64,000 bases of DNA from DATARH01 sp035550515 (GCA_035550515.1 DASZOZ010000047.1:30707-94706), one strand, 5' to 3'. Shown: positions 18,632-27,527, counted from the first letter of the stretch. A program made the numbers and translations. The notes: generated by a model from the letters alone, not told the origin.

Positions 18632-18663
18632 GCCTCGCCCGGAAACACCCGGGCGAGGCTTTT
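18632..18663 (+). terminator. Rho-independent terminator after the CmcJ-like gene
   Basis: Arms GCCTCGCCCGG (18632-18642) and CCGGGCGAGGC (18649-18659) are perfectly complementary, with an AAACAC loop and a short T run (18660-18663). It ends the plus-strand gene and also lies 30 bp past the stop of the converging cysA. Confidence 0.85.
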
Positions 18664-18692
18664 ACTTTGGCCGCGGTCTCAGGCCGTGAGGG

Positions 18693-20138
18693 TCATCCGG
18701 CGAGGCCGTCGGAGACGACGGCGTACCGGGCGGGCGCAGTGCCCTCGGAAATGCTGACGACAATCGTGTTGCGCGTACCGTTCGGACTATGCCCTGAAAG
18801 CTGGTCGGCATTGCCGAGGCGCTTGTCGTCACTGCACAGCCAGCGGCCGTCTTTCTCGAAAAGCCGCCGCAGACGCCAATCGGGAAATGCGCCGGCTTCC
18901 CGCAGCCGCCGCCCCAGCGCGCCAAACCGGATGCTCGGGTCATCGGACAGCGGCTGCTCGATCAGCCGGACCACGCTCCACCCGTCGCGGATGAACTGGA
19001 GCGATCGCGCCAATCCGTCGCCGTCGGTCGGCTCGGCATAGCCGCCGAGCGGCATCACTTCTGCCACGACATCCGCGAGGCCGCGGTCGTAAACGATGAT
19101 ATTGGCCCGGGTGAGGGCGTCGCGTTCGAGCGATGTCGGCTCGCTCCCGGCACCGGGTAGCGCGATCAGCCAAAGCTCGCCTGCCGCGACGGCCGGCAGG
19201 TCGGCCGAGGGATCGACATCGGGCAGCACGCCGACGACGCTCGGCGTCCATGACGGCCCCCGGCCGGCCGCCGCATCTCCGCCGCTTCCTTGCGGAGGCG
19301 CCGTGGGGCCGCGCCGCGCGACCACAAATACCGACGGGTCGAACGCCGCCGGCGGGCGCGGGGCGTCGGGTATTGCTTCGAGAGCGGCCGGCGAGGGGCT
19401 ACGGCCGGACCGCTCGTCGGCAGCGCCGAGAAACGCGCGCACGAACGGGGTCGCCGGGTGTTTGCGAAGGTCCGCCGGCGAGCCGATCTGTTCGAGATGC
19501 CCGGCGTTGAGGATCGCGACGCGATCGGCCAGTTGAAAGGCCTCGTGCTGATCGTGGGTGACAAAGACCGTCGTCAGCCCGAGCGTCCGCTGCAGGTCGC
19601 GCAGCCATTCGCGCAGTTCGCTGCGGACCTTGGCGTCGAGCGCGCCGAACGGCTCGTCGAGCAGCAGCACCTGCGGGTCGATCGCCAGCGCCCGGGCGAG
19701 TGCCACGCGCTGACGCTGCCCGCCCGAGAGCTGCGCCGGAAAGCGGTCGCCGAGCCCCGAAAGCTGCATCAGGCCGAGCAGTTCGGCCACCCGCTCCGCG
19801 ATCCGGGCGCGCGGCGGGCGTTGGCGGCGCGGCAGCACCGAAAGGCCGAAGGCGATGTTGCGCGCGACGGTCATGTGCCGGAACAGCGCGTAGTTCTGGA
19901 ACACGAAGCCGATGCGCCGCTCGCGCGGTGCAAGTGCGCCGGCGTCGACGCCGTTGATCAGGATCGCGCCGGAATCGGGCCGGTCGAGCCCGGCGATCAG
20001 GCGCAGCAACGTCGTCTTGCCGGCGCCCGACGGGCCGAGCAGCGCGAGGAACTCGCCGTCGGCGACGGCCATGTCGATGCCGGCGAGCGCCGCTTCGCTG
20101 CCGTAGCGCCGCGACAGGCCGCTGACCACCAAGGTCAT
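18693..20138 (-). CDS. cysA: sulfate/thiosulfate ABC transporter ATPase CysA with unusual C-terminal extension
   Basis: 481 aa, whereas typical CysA is ~340-365. Residues 1-240 form the ABC domain: Walker A GPSGAGKTT (35-43), Q-loop VFQNYALFRHM, signature LSGGQRQRVALARAL (137-), Walker B VLLLDEPFGALDAKVR (157-) and H195. Residues 240-315 are a Pro/Gly/Ala-rich linker in place of the usual regulatory OB-type domain. Residues 318-370 (ELWLIALPGAGSEPTSLERD, then LTRANIIVYDRGLADVV) strongly recall the N-terminal nucleotide-binding half of SUMT/cobalamin methylases, but lack the usual GAGPGD glycine motif. The rest to residue 481 is unassigned. The ATG overlaps the cysW stop (ATGA). It powers sulfate import; the tail's role is unknown. 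Confidence 0.87.
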   Translation of the reverse strand: MTLVVSGLSRRYGSEAALAGIDMAVADGEFLALLGPSGAGKTTLLRLIAGLDRPDSGAILINGVDAGALAPRERRIGFVFQNYALFRHMTVARNIAFGLSVLPRRQRPPRARIAERVAELLGLMQLSGLGDRFPAQLSGGQRQRVALARALAIDPQVLLLDEPFGALDAKVRSELREWLRDLQRTLGLTTVFVTHDQHEAFQLADRVAILNAGHLEQIGSPADLRKHPATPFVRAFLGAADERSGRSPSPAALEAIPDAPRPPAAFDPSVFVVARRGPTAPPQGSGGDAAAGRGPSWTPSVVGVLPDVDPSADLPAVAAGELWLIALPGAGSEPTSLERDALTRANIIVYDRGLADVVAEVMPLGGYAEPTDGDGLARSLQFIRDGWSVVRLIEQPLSDDPSIRFGALGRRLREAGAFPDWRLRRLFEKDGRWLCSDDKRLGNADQLSGHSPNGTRNTIVVSISEGTAPARYAVVSDGLAG

Positions 20139-20992
20139 GGCGCGCCTGCCGGCGCCGGCGCGGCAAGCTCGTCGCGGTGACGCCGGTCGAGCAGCGCCTT
20201 GACCGCGAGCGTGACCAGCGCCGGCAGAACCAGCAGGGAGGCGACCGCGAAAGCGCCGGCGAGGTTGTATTCGTTGTAGAGGATCTCGACCTGCAGCGGC
20301 AGCGTCAGGGTCTCGCCGCGGATGCGGCCCGAGACGACCGAGACCGCGCCGAACTCGCCCATCGCCCGCGCGTTGCACAACAGCACCCCGTAAAGCAGCG
20401 CCCACTTGATGTTGGGCAAGGTCACCCGGAAGAAGATCTGCAGCCCCGAGGCGCCGAGCAGCAGCGCCGCCTCTTCCTCGGCGCTGCCCTGCTCGCGCAT
20501 CAGCGGGATCAGTTGGCGCGCAACAAAGGGAAAGGTGACGAAAATCGTTGCCAGCACGATGCCCGGCAGCGCGAAGGTGATCTTTATCCCGTGCGCCGCC
20601 AGCCACGGCCCGAACCAGCCCTGGGCGCCGAACAGCAGCACGAAGACCAGGCCCGCGATCACCGGCGACACCGAGAACGGCAGGTCGATCAGCGTCACCA
20701 GCGCGCTCTTGCCGCGGAAGCCGAACTTGGCGATGCACCAGGCGGCGGCGATGCCGAACACGGTGTTGGCGGCGACCGAGATCGTCGCGGCGGCGAGGGT
20801 CAGCCGGATCGCGGCCGAGGTCTCGGGCTGCGTCAGTGCGTCGGCAAAGACGCCGATGCCCTTGGCAAAGGCCTGCACAAACACGAAGACCGCCGGCGCG
20901 ATCAGGAATAGCGCCACGACCGCCAACGCCGCCGCGGTCAACGCCGCTGGGGCGACAACCCGGCGCGCACCGATAGGCCCGCTATCCGCCAT
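20135..20992 (-). CDS. cysW: sulfate ABC transporter permease CysW
   Basis: 285 aa, six membrane helices, with KSALVTLIDLPFSVSPVIAGL and the EAA loop EEEAALLLGASGLQIFFRVTLPNIKWALLYG followed by NARAMGEFGAVSVVSGRI. These are the standard CysW segments. It partners CysT to make the sulfate/thiosulfate channel energised by CysA. The start overlaps the cysT stop by 11 bp and the stop overlaps cysA, so the operon is tightly coupled. Confidence 0.92.
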   Translation of the reverse strand: MADSGPIGARRVVAPAALTAAALAVVALFLIAPAVFVFVQAFAKGIGVFADALTQPETSAAIRLTLAAATISVAANTVFGIAAAWCIAKFGFRGKSALVTLIDLPFSVSPVIAGLVFVLLFGAQGWFGPWLAAHGIKITFALPGIVLATIFVTFPFVARQLIPLMREQGSAEEEAALLLGASGLQIFFRVTLPNIKWALLYGVLLCNARAMGEFGAVSVVSGRIRGETLTLPLQVEILYNEYNLAGAFAVASLLVLPALVTLAVKALLDRRHRDELAAPAPAGAP

Positions 20993-21824
20993 GACGGAGC
21001 CTTGCCCAGCGCTCGATGCCGTTGAGCGCCGCCAGGATCGCGAACGACACCGCGAGCATCACCGTCGCGATCGCCGCGGCGCCGGCATAGTCGTATTGTT
21101 CGAGCTTGGTGACGATCAGCAGCGGCGCAATCTCGGAAACCCCCGGCATGTTGCCGGCGATGAAGATCACCGAGCCGTACTCGCCGACCGCGCGGGCGAA
21201 TGCGAGGGCGGTTCCGGTCAGCACGCCGGGCAGCAACGCCGGAAAGACCACGCGCCAGAAGATCGCCGTGTCCGAGGCGCCGAGGGTGCGCCCGGCTTCT
21301 TCCTCGCTGCGGTCGAGGTCGGCGATCAGCGGCTGCACGGCACGCACGACAAACGGCAGCCCGATAAACACCAACGCGACGAAGATGCCGAGTCGGGTGA
21401 ACGACACCGCGATGCCGAGCGGCGCCAGCAGCGCGCCGAACCAGCCGCTGTCGCTGTAGAGCGTCGCCAGGGTGATGCCGGCGACCGCTGTCGGCAGTGC
21501 GAACGGCAGGTCGATCAGCGCATCGATCAGCATGCGGCCGGGAAAGGAGTACCGCGCCAACACCCAGGCGAGCAGCAGCCCGAGCCCGGCGTTGAGCGCC
21601 GCGGCGGCGAGCGCCAGGCCGAAACTCACCCGGAACGCCGCCAGCGTGCGCGGCTCGGACAGGATCGCGACGAACCTGGCCGGGCCGACCCCGGTTGCCT
21701 TCAGCACCAGCGCCGCCAGCGGGATGACGACGATGAGCCCGAGATAGGCCAGCGTCAGCCCGAGCGTCGGGCCGAACCCCGGCAGCGTACGATGCCGCCC
21801 GCCGCCCCACAGCAGTGCGCTCAT
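20982..21824 (-). CDS. cysT: sulfate ABC transporter permease CysT (CysU)
   Basis: 280 aa with six hydrophobic helices. LIDLPFALPTAVAGITLATLYSDSGWFG, the EAA loop LDRSEEEAGRTLGASDTAIFWRVVFPALLPGVLTG and ARAVGEYGSVIFIAGNMPGVSEI are diagnostic for CysT. Its start codon lies one base after the stop of the binding-protein gene, and its end overlaps cysW. It sits in the inner membrane. Confidence 0.92.
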   Translation of the reverse strand: MSALLWGGGRHRTLPGFGPTLGLTLAYLGLIVVIPLAALVLKATGVGPARFVAILSEPRTLAAFRVSFGLALAAAALNAGLGLLLAWVLARYSFPGRMLIDALIDLPFALPTAVAGITLATLYSDSGWFGALLAPLGIAVSFTRLGIFVALVFIGLPFVVRAVQPLIADLDRSEEEAGRTLGASDTAIFWRVVFPALLPGVLTGTALAFARAVGEYGSVIFIAGNMPGVSEIAPLLIVTKLEQYDYAGAAAIATVMLAVSFAILAALNGIERWARLRHGG

Positions 21825-21825
21825 G

Positions 21826-23034
21826 CTAGTTGCCGGGCTTGTAGATCTGGTCGAAGGTGCCGCCGTCGGCGAAATGGGTCGCCTGTGCCTTCCTCCAGCC
21901 GCCGAACACGTCGTCGACCGTGAACAGCGGCAGCTGCGGCAGCTTGTCCTTGTACTTGGCGGCGACTGCCGGATCGCGCGGCCGGTAGAAGTGCCTGGCG
22001 ATGATCTCCTGGCCGTCCGGCGTGTAAAGCGCCTTCAGGTAGGCTTCGGCGAGCGCTCTTGTGCCGTGCTTGTCGACATTCTTGTCGACCAGCGCGACCG
22101 GCGGCTCGGCGAGGATGCTGACCGAGGGCACGACGATCTCGAAATTGTCCTTGCCGAACTCGTCGAGCACGAGGAAGGCCTCGTTCTCCCAGGCGATCAG
22201 CACGTCGCCCTGCTTGCGCTGGGCGAAGGTGATCGTCGCGCCGCGCGCCCCGGTGTCGAGGATCGGCACGTTGCGGTAGAGCGCGGCCACGAAATTGCGC
22301 GCTTTGGCCTCGCTGCCGCCGGGCTGGCGCAGCGCATAGCCCCAGGCTGCCAGGTAGTTCCAGCGGGCGCCGCCCGAGGTCTTGGGGTTCGGCGCGATGA
22401 CCTTGACGCCGTCGCGCGTCAGGTCGGGCCAGTCGCGGATATGCTGCGGGTTGCCCTTGCGCACCAGGAACACGATCGTCGACGTGTAGGGGGTGCTGTT
22501 GTCCGGCAGCCGCGTCTGCCAATCGGTCGGCAGCAGCTTGGCCTTGTCGGCGATCGCGTTGATGTCGGAGGCGAGCGCCAGCGTGACGACGTCGGCTTCG
22601 AGCCCGTCGATCACCGCGCGGGCCTGCGCCCCCGAGCCGGAATGCGACGCCTTGAGCGACACGGTCTCGCCGGTCTGCGTCTTCCACTGCTCGGCGAAGA
22701 ACTTGTTGTAGTCGGCGTAGAGCTCGCGCGTCGGGTCGTAGGAGACGTTGAGCAGGCTCTGCTCGGACCGGCCGGGCGTCGCGGCGAGCAGCAGCACCGT
22801 CGCGGCGGCGGCGCCGAGACGCAGCCAGCGGCTCAGCTTGCCGCGCCGCAGGAATTGCAGGCGCGGCGCCTTCCGCAAACCGCGCGGCTGCCGGGGCCGA
22901 TCGTGCTGTGGCACGATGGCGACGACAAAGCCGCTCAGCGGGTCGACGATGATCTCCGGCTGGTCCCAGCGCTCGTCTACGTAGGAGCAGTAGAACGGAC
23001 CGACTTCGAGCGTCGGAAACGGGTCATGCAGCAT
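21826..23034 (-). CDS. sbp: periplasmic sulfate-binding protein (Sbp/CysP) with atypical N-terminal extension
   Basis: 402 aa, ~70 longer than usual. The mature part begins EQSLLNVSYDPTRELYADYN and runs through KASHSGSGAQARAVIDGLEADVV, GGARWNYLAAWGYA and GDVLIAWENEAFL, all standard for Sbp. The hydrophobic signal core is at residues 73-86, preceded by a strongly basic stretch (RKAPRLQFLRRGKLSRWLRL). Residues 1-50 (LEVGPFYCSYVDERWDQPEI, then FVVAIVPQH) look like a small folded element and are preceded by a fair ribosome site (AAGGGTG). No ATG exists between; the only late starts are GTG at residue 41 or TTG at residue 53, neither with a good ribosome site. It may be a fusion, or translation may begin at one of these. 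Confidence 0.88.
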   Translation of the reverse strand: MLHDPFPTLEVGPFYCSYVDERWDQPEIIVDPLSGFVVAIVPQHDRPRQPRGLRKAPRLQFLRRGKLSRWLRLGAAAATVLLLAATPGRSEQSLLNVSYDPTRELYADYNKFFAEQWKTQTGETVSLKASHSGSGAQARAVIDGLEADVVTLALASDINAIADKAKLLPTDWQTRLPDNSTPYTSTIVFLVRKGNPQHIRDWPDLTRDGVKVIAPNPKTSGGARWNYLAAWGYALRQPGGSEAKARNFVAALYRNVPILDTGARGATITFAQRKQGDVLIAWENEAFLVLDEFGKDNFEIVVPSVSILAEPPVALVDKNVDKHGTRALAEAYLKALYTPDGQEIIARHFYRPRDPAVAAKYKDKLPQLPLFTVDDVFGGWRKAQATHFADGGTFDQIYKPGN

Positions 23035-23053
23035 GGGTCACCCTTGTCGCTGG

Positions 23054-23287
23054 TTATCGCCGGCCCGACGCCGCGCGGCGCTTGCCGCGGCGACGGGATG
23101 GGGCCGGCCGGTGCGGCGTCGCGGCAAGACGCCGGACATCGGCTTTGATGTCTTCGAGCCGGGCGTAGCTGCGGCCTTCGAGACCGGCAAAGGCAAGATC
23201 GGCCGCGAGGAAGCGAAAACCTGCCTCGGCGCGAACCGCGAGGCCCGCGGCACGGGTCGGGGTCTCAACAGCGTAGATGTCGGTCAT
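23054..23287 (-). CDS. small uncharacterised protein heading the sulfate transport operon
   Basis: 77 aa, starting at an ATG with GGAGAGG 5 bases upstream. Residues 1-55 (MTDIYAVETPTRAAGLAVRA, then EAGFRFLAADLAFAGLEGRS and ARLEDIKADVRRL) have the look of a small alpha/beta protein; the last ~20 residues are Arg/Ser/Pro-rich and basic. It is 19 bp upstream of sbp and cotranscribed with sbp-cysTWA. I do not recognise a named family, and I assign no function beyond a likely link to sulfate uptake. Confidence 0.6.
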   Translation of the reverse strand: MTDIYAVETPTRAAGLAVRAEAGFRFLAADLAFAGLEGRSYARLEDIKADVRRLAATPHRPAPSRRRGKRRAASGRR

Positions 23288-23802
23288 GGTCCTCTCCGAA
23301 AGCGGGCCTGCAAACGACCCGCTGCGTTGGCGTTGCCGGGCTAAAGCGTGACGCGACAACACGACCCGGGAGCCGGGCCGGAAGGGGAGAGCCGGGAAAG
23401 GTCGTCGCACATCGGGTCAGCCTCGCTCGCGGAGTGGGCCCACGGATTGCGCCGTGGCGCTTTAGCCCTTGGTGACGCGGTGCAAGCTGCCCTTCAAATC
23501 CCGCGGGTTCGTCGCCGAACCGGGTCTGAGGCTATATGACGTATTATTAATGTCAATAGAATATTTTAACTTTTATAACTTGTTTAATAGTAGACTTTTC
23601 CTTCCATCGAATCCATGCGCATTGACCCGCGAAACGCGTGTTCCCGCACCGCCGCTACGCCTGATGCGACCGTGCACTGAGGTTCCAGTTTCACGTTATT
23701 ATGGTATTAAATAGAAAATTTTTCTCCTTGAGAAATGTATAATTGTTCTTGACCGGCCGAGAGGTGCTCTCTTAGCGTCGTCAATCCCAAGGTTTCCCAC
23801 CG
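23288..23802. other. divergent regulatory region between the sulfate operon and cysH
   Basis: About 515 bp without a supported gene. Two AT-rich patches, 23530-23605 and 23695-23750, stand out against the GC-rich background. On the minus strand CTATTGACATTAATAATACG is a possible promoter start for the sulfate operon, and on the plus strand TATAAT at 23738 could serve cysH. No riboswitch fold was recognised. Confidence 0.45.
23721..23743 (+). promoter_or_regulatory. candidate cysH promoter with operator-like inverted repeat
   Basis: TTTCTC-CTT-GAGAAA (23721-23735) is a perfect 6-bp inverted repeat directly followed by TATAAT (23738-23743), 60 bp before the cysH ATG. The repeat occupies the spacer region, where a repressor would block polymerase. 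Assignment rests on position and symmetry. Confidence 0.35.
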
Positions 23803-24657
23803 ATGCCAGCCTGTGATGATCAGCCTGCGCTGATCCGCTTGCGCACATCGACGGAGCCGATGATTGCGCCGAAAGATGAACCGATGAGCTTAGACGAGGT
23901 GGGCGACCCCGACCCCGAGCAACTGCTCTCTGCCCGCGCCGGAGACCCGCGCCGGGGGCGAGGCGAGGTCGACCGGCTGGCCGCCCGATATGCCGGGCTG
24001 GATGCCGCTGAACTGCTGCGCACCCTGATGGCGCGCGAATTCTTCGGCCGGCTTGCGGTGGTCTCGTCGTTCGGCGCGGAGTCGGCGGCGGTCCTGGCAA
24101 TGGTCGCCGATATCGATCCGACGACGCCGGTCATATTCCTCGATACCGGAAAATTGTTCGGCGAGACGCTGCGCTATCGCGATCGATTGATCGACCGGCT
24201 GGGGCTGGCCGATGTGCGGACGATCGCGCCTGATTTGGCGAGCCTGTCGGCGAGCGATCCGGACGGCATGCTCTGGCTGCGCGATCCCGACGCCTGCTGC
24301 GCGCTGCGCAAGGTCGAGCCATTGGAGCGCGCCCTCGCCGGGTTCGACTCCTGGATATCGGGCCGCAAGCGCTATCACGGCGGCGCGCGCGCGGCGCTGC
24401 CGCTATTCGAGACGGACGCGGCGGGGCGGATCAAGGTCAACCCGCTGGCCGGATGGTCGCGGGCCCGCGTGGTCGCGGAGTTGCTGCGCCGCGACCTGCC
24501 GCGCCATCCGCTCGAAGCGGAAGGTTATCTGTCGATCGGCTGCTTCACCTGCACCGATCGGGTCGGCCCCGGCGAGCCCCTCCGCGCCGGCCGCTGGCGC
24601 GGGCTCGACAAGAGCGAATGCGGCATCCATGCCCCGACCGCGCGGACCAGGCGATGA
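23803..24657 (+). CDS. cysH: adenylyl-sulfate (APS) reductase, CysH family, Fe-S type
   Basis: 284 aa. The PP-loop SSFGAESAAVLAMVADIDPTTPVIFLDTG binds the adenylyl sulfate. Two cysteine pairs, DACCALRKVEPL and IGCFTCTDRV, are the [4Fe-4S] ligands that distinguish APS reductases from cluster-free PAPS reductases, and KSECGIH carries the catalytic Cys. The enzyme reduces activated sulfate to sulfite with thioredoxin. It is divergent from the sulfate import operon, giving a compact assimilation locus; ATP sulfurylase and sulfite reductase are not in the window. The start is uncertain: ATGs at 23803, 23860 and 23884 are in frame, and the conserved part begins well after all of them. Confidence 0.9.
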   Translation: MPACDDQPALIRLRTSTEPMIAPKDEPMSLDEVGDPDPEQLLSARAGDPRRGRGEVDRLAARYAGLDAAELLRTLMAREFFGRLAVVSSFGAESAAVLAMVADIDPTTPVIFLDTGKLFGETLRYRDRLIDRLGLADVRTIAPDLASLSASDPDGMLWLRDPDACCALRKVEPLERALAGFDSWISGRKRYHGGARAALPLFETDAAGRIKVNPLAGWSRARVVAELLRRDLPRHPLEAEGYLSIGCFTCTDRVGPGEPLRAGRWRGLDKSECGIHAPTARTRR

Positions 24658-24871
24658 GCGGCAATCTTGTCGCGCTGTCGGGCGCAGGTGCTCGAACGTG
24701 CGCTGTGCGGGCGTGGATGGCGCCGCGCCGGGTGCGATGGCGACCGGCTACGCGAGACCGTCGACACCGATCCGGAATTCCACGCCGAGCCTCGTAACCG
24801 AACGACGCGGCGGCCGCGCGGCGTCACCCGCAATCGGTGCTCCGGTCGCCAGCGCCAGCAGGAGCTTGACG

Positions 24872-26449
24872 ATGTTGCCCTTCGCCATAACGCCTTCACC
24901 AGCGGACGCGTCTCCCCCGCATCGCGTGACGCCGGTCGAGCTCACGCGGCCGCCCGCCGTCGCGGTTATCGGCGCCGGGTTCAGCGGCACGCTGCTGGCG
25001 CTGCACCTGCTGCGCCGATGTCCGGATCCGGTCCGCATCCATTTGATCGAACGCAGTCCCCGTTTCGGGCGGGGGCTGGCCTACTCGACCGGCAACCTCA
25101 ACCACGTGCTCAACGTGCCGACCTCGCGGATGAGCGCGTTTCATGACCGGCCGGACGATTTCCTCGACTGGTTGCGGGCGGAAGGCGGCATCGCGGCCGC
25201 GGTGACGCCGCACTGCTTTGTCGCGCGCAAAGTGTTCGGCGATTACGTGCGGCATCACCTGAAGGAGGAGTTCCGGCGCGCGGCCGGCCGCCGCGGGCGG
25301 CTGGTGTTGACGCGCGGCGAGGTGCTCGATCTGCGCGTGGCGCGCAGCGGCATAACGCTCGACATCGACCGCGACCGGCGGATCGAGGCGGATATCGCAG
25401 TCCTCGCGGTCGGCAATGTCCCGCCCGAGCCGCCGCCGATCGCCGACCGGCGGTTTTACGACAGCGCCCGCTACCGGCCCGACCCGTGGGCGGCGGACGC
25501 GCTGACCGGTCTCGACCCGGACGACGCCGTGATGCTGATCGGCACCGGTCTCACCATGGTCGATACGGTGGTGTCGCTGCTCGACCGCGGCCACCGCGGG
25601 CCGATCCACGCCTTGTCCCGGCGTGGGCTATTGCCGCGGCGCCACGCCGCCGCGCCGTCTCCGGCCGGCGCGCTGATCGAGCGGCCGCTGCCGACGACGG
25701 CGGCCGGGCTGACCCGCGTGCTGCGCGAGGAGATCGCCGCGCTTGCCGCGCAGGGCGGCGATTGGCGCACGGTGATCGACGGATTGCGCCCGGCGACGCA
25801 GGACATCTGGCAGGCGATGCCGGCGGAGGAGCGGGCGCGCTTTATCCGCCATTTACGGCCGTGGTGGGACGTGCATCGTCACCGTATGCCGCCGGAGGTG
25901 GCCGACCGGATCGAGGCGGCGATCGCGCGGGGGCAGCTCACCACCGCCGCCACGCGCATCCGCAGGCTGGAGGCTGTGCCCGCCGGAGTCGAGGTCGCGC
26001 ACCAGCCGCGCGGGCGCGGTCCGCTGCGCCATCTCGTCGTACAGCGGGTGATCAACTGCTCCGGTCCGGGTTGCGATTACGACCGCATCGCCGACCCGCT
26101 GGTCCGGGCGCTGCTGGCGCGCGGCGACATCCGGCCCGACCGGCATCGGCTGGGGCTCGACGTCAGCACGAGCTGCGCGCTGCGCAATCGCCACGGCGAG
26201 ATCTGGCAGCGGTTCTATGCCGTCGGGCCGGTGACCCGCCCGGCCTTCTGGGAGGTCACCTCGGTGCCCGATATCCGGCGCCAATGCGAGGCGCTGGCGG
26301 CGCATCTCGCGGCGCGGCTGGCCTCGGCGCGACCCGGACACGCAGAGGCCGCCGCCCTTCGGCAACCCGCTCCGGCGGTTGCCGAAGACGATGATGGGCG
26401 CGTGCTGCCCCTCTGCGACGAATTCGCCGATCACGCGCACTGGGCGTGA
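24872..26449 (+). CDS. FAD/NAD(P)-binding protein (NAD_binding_9 type flavoprotein)
   Basis: 525 aa. A Rossmann motif VAVIGAGFSGTLLALHLL near residue 33 is followed by ERSPRFGRGLAYSTGNLNHVLNVPTSRMSAF, typical of the NAD_binding_9 group, and a second glycine motif VMLIGTGLTMVDTVVSLL lies mid-protein. The C-terminal half contains VINCSGPGCDYDRI and a terminal helix. Homologues are uncharacterised oxidoreductases often linked to sulfur or siderophore genes. I start at the ATG with GGAG 8 bases upstream; the same frame is open far upstream, but there it runs out of frame through cysH. It is 214 bp after cysH on the same strand. The substrate is unknown. Confidence 0.82.
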   Translation: MLPFAITPSPADASPPHRVTPVELTRPPAVAVIGAGFSGTLLALHLLRRCPDPVRIHLIERSPRFGRGLAYSTGNLNHVLNVPTSRMSAFHDRPDDFLDWLRAEGGIAAAVTPHCFVARKVFGDYVRHHLKEEFRRAAGRRGRLVLTRGEVLDLRVARSGITLDIDRDRRIEADIAVLAVGNVPPEPPPIADRRFYDSARYRPDPWAADALTGLDPDDAVMLIGTGLTMVDTVVSLLDRGHRGPIHALSRRGLLPRRHAAAPSPAGALIERPLPTTAAGLTRVLREEIAALAAQGGDWRTVIDGLRPATQDIWQAMPAEERARFIRHLRPWWDVHRHRMPPEVADRIEAAIARGQLTTAATRIRRLEAVPAGVEVAHQPRGRGPLRHLVVQRVINCSGPGCDYDRIADPLVRALLARGDIRPDRHRLGLDVSTSCALRNRHGEIWQRFYAVGPVTRPAFWEVTSVPDIRRQCEALAAHLAARLASARPGHAEAAALRQPAPAVAEDDDGRVLPLCDEFADHAHWA

Positions 26450-26488
26450 AGCGGCGCAGAAGACGGTGCGGCAAGCCTGGTGGAGCTG

Positions 26489-26989
26489 ATGGACGGGATC
26501 GACCGCAAGCTGTTGGAACTGCTGCAGGACGACGCGACGCTCTCGATCGCGCAGCTGTCGGAGCGCGTCGGGTTGTCCGCAACGCCGTGCTGGAAGCGCA
26601 TCCAGAAGCTCGAAGCCACGGGGGTCGTCACCCGGCGGGTGGCGCTGGTCGACCCGGAACGCGTCGGCGTCGGGTTGACGGTGTTCGTCGGCGTCGAAGC
26701 CGGCGCGCACACGCCCGAATGGCTGGCGCGCTTCAGCGCCGGCGTGGCGGCGATGCCCGAAGTGATGGCGTTGTACCGGATGGCGGGCGATGTCGATTAC
26801 CTGCTGCATGTCGCGGTCGCCGGCATGGCCGAGTTCGACGCCTTCTACAAGCGGCTGATCGACGTGGCGCCGATGAAGAACGTCAGCTCGCGTTTTGCGA
26901 TGGAGCGCATGAAGCACTCGACCGCCTACCCGCTGCATAACGGCGCGTTTCGCGACCGTCGTGTCCATGACGACAGCGAAGAGGAATAA
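26489..26989 (+). CDS. Lrp/AsnC family transcriptional regulator
   Basis: 166 aa. The N-terminal winged helix-turn-helix DGIDRKLLELLQDDATLSIAQLSERVGLSATPCWKRIQKLEATGVV is the AsnC domain, and residues ~70-150 (VGVGLTVFVGVEAG, YRMAGDVDYLLHVAVAG) form the ligand-binding, oligomerising RAM domain. The start could be this ATG or a GTG three codons earlier. It is 39 bp after the flavoprotein gene and precedes a SsuABC-like transporter. An effector such as an amino acid or sulfur metabolite is plausible but not shown. Confidence 0.88.
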   Translation: MDGIDRKLLELLQDDATLSIAQLSERVGLSATPCWKRIQKLEATGVVTRRVALVDPERVGVGLTVFVGVEAGAHTPEWLARFSAGVAAMPEVMALYRMAGDVDYLLHVAVAGMAEFDAFYKRLIDVAPMKNVSSRFAMERMKHSTAYPLHNGAFRDRRVHDDSEEE

Positions 26990-27527
26990 TCTTTCTGTTG
27001 CTGGTTTCATGAAAGAAAAACATACCTGGGCGTGTGAAATAAAAGAAATACGTTACTATTTACACAGCAACATTTACTATGAGATGTTTTTAGTGGTTAG
27101 ATCATTGGACCTGAAGCGATGACGATGCCGCTTCAATTTGGCTGCTATTGCGGAAACCGGCCGACGGCTTTGAGCTGTTGTTGATCAGCCTCTGAAGGGC
27201 CGGAGCGCGCCTCCGGCAGCCGATCATCGCTCGCGACCGCGGAGCACGGCTCCCGTCGATCGCAATCTTCAACCTCACTGCGAAAGTAATGCCATGTCGC
27301 GCGATCAATCCCTGCGTTCGCCTGCCCTGCCGCGTCGGCGCGGCCGGGGCGGCGGGCAGTCTCGCCTCCCTTGGCGTTCTTGGTCGCCGTGTATGGGCCA
27401 ACCGTCCGCCGAGCTTGCCGATCCGGGTAGACGACGATGCGGTGCTGGAAGCACCGCAGCGGCTGCTTGTGCCCGGCGTGACGCCCGAGAAACGGCCCCA
27501 CCCCTCTTTCCGACAGACGAGGTTGCG
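26990..27527. other. intergenic region upstream of the SsuABC-like transporter
   Basis: About 540 bp. Positions 26995-27115 are very AT-rich (for example GAAATAAAAGAAATACG and ATGTTTTTAGTGG) and probably hold the promoter. From 27290 to 27527 frames are open but encode Pro/Arg/Ala-rich, low-quality sequence, so I call no gene. The region may contain AsnC-binding sites. Confidence 0.35.

Noticed and set aside
24212..24871. 220 codons of open frame ahead of the flavoprotein gene
   Set aside because: It overlaps cysH in another frame with Arg/Ser-rich content; the ATG at 24872 has a good ribosome site and a normal N-terminus.
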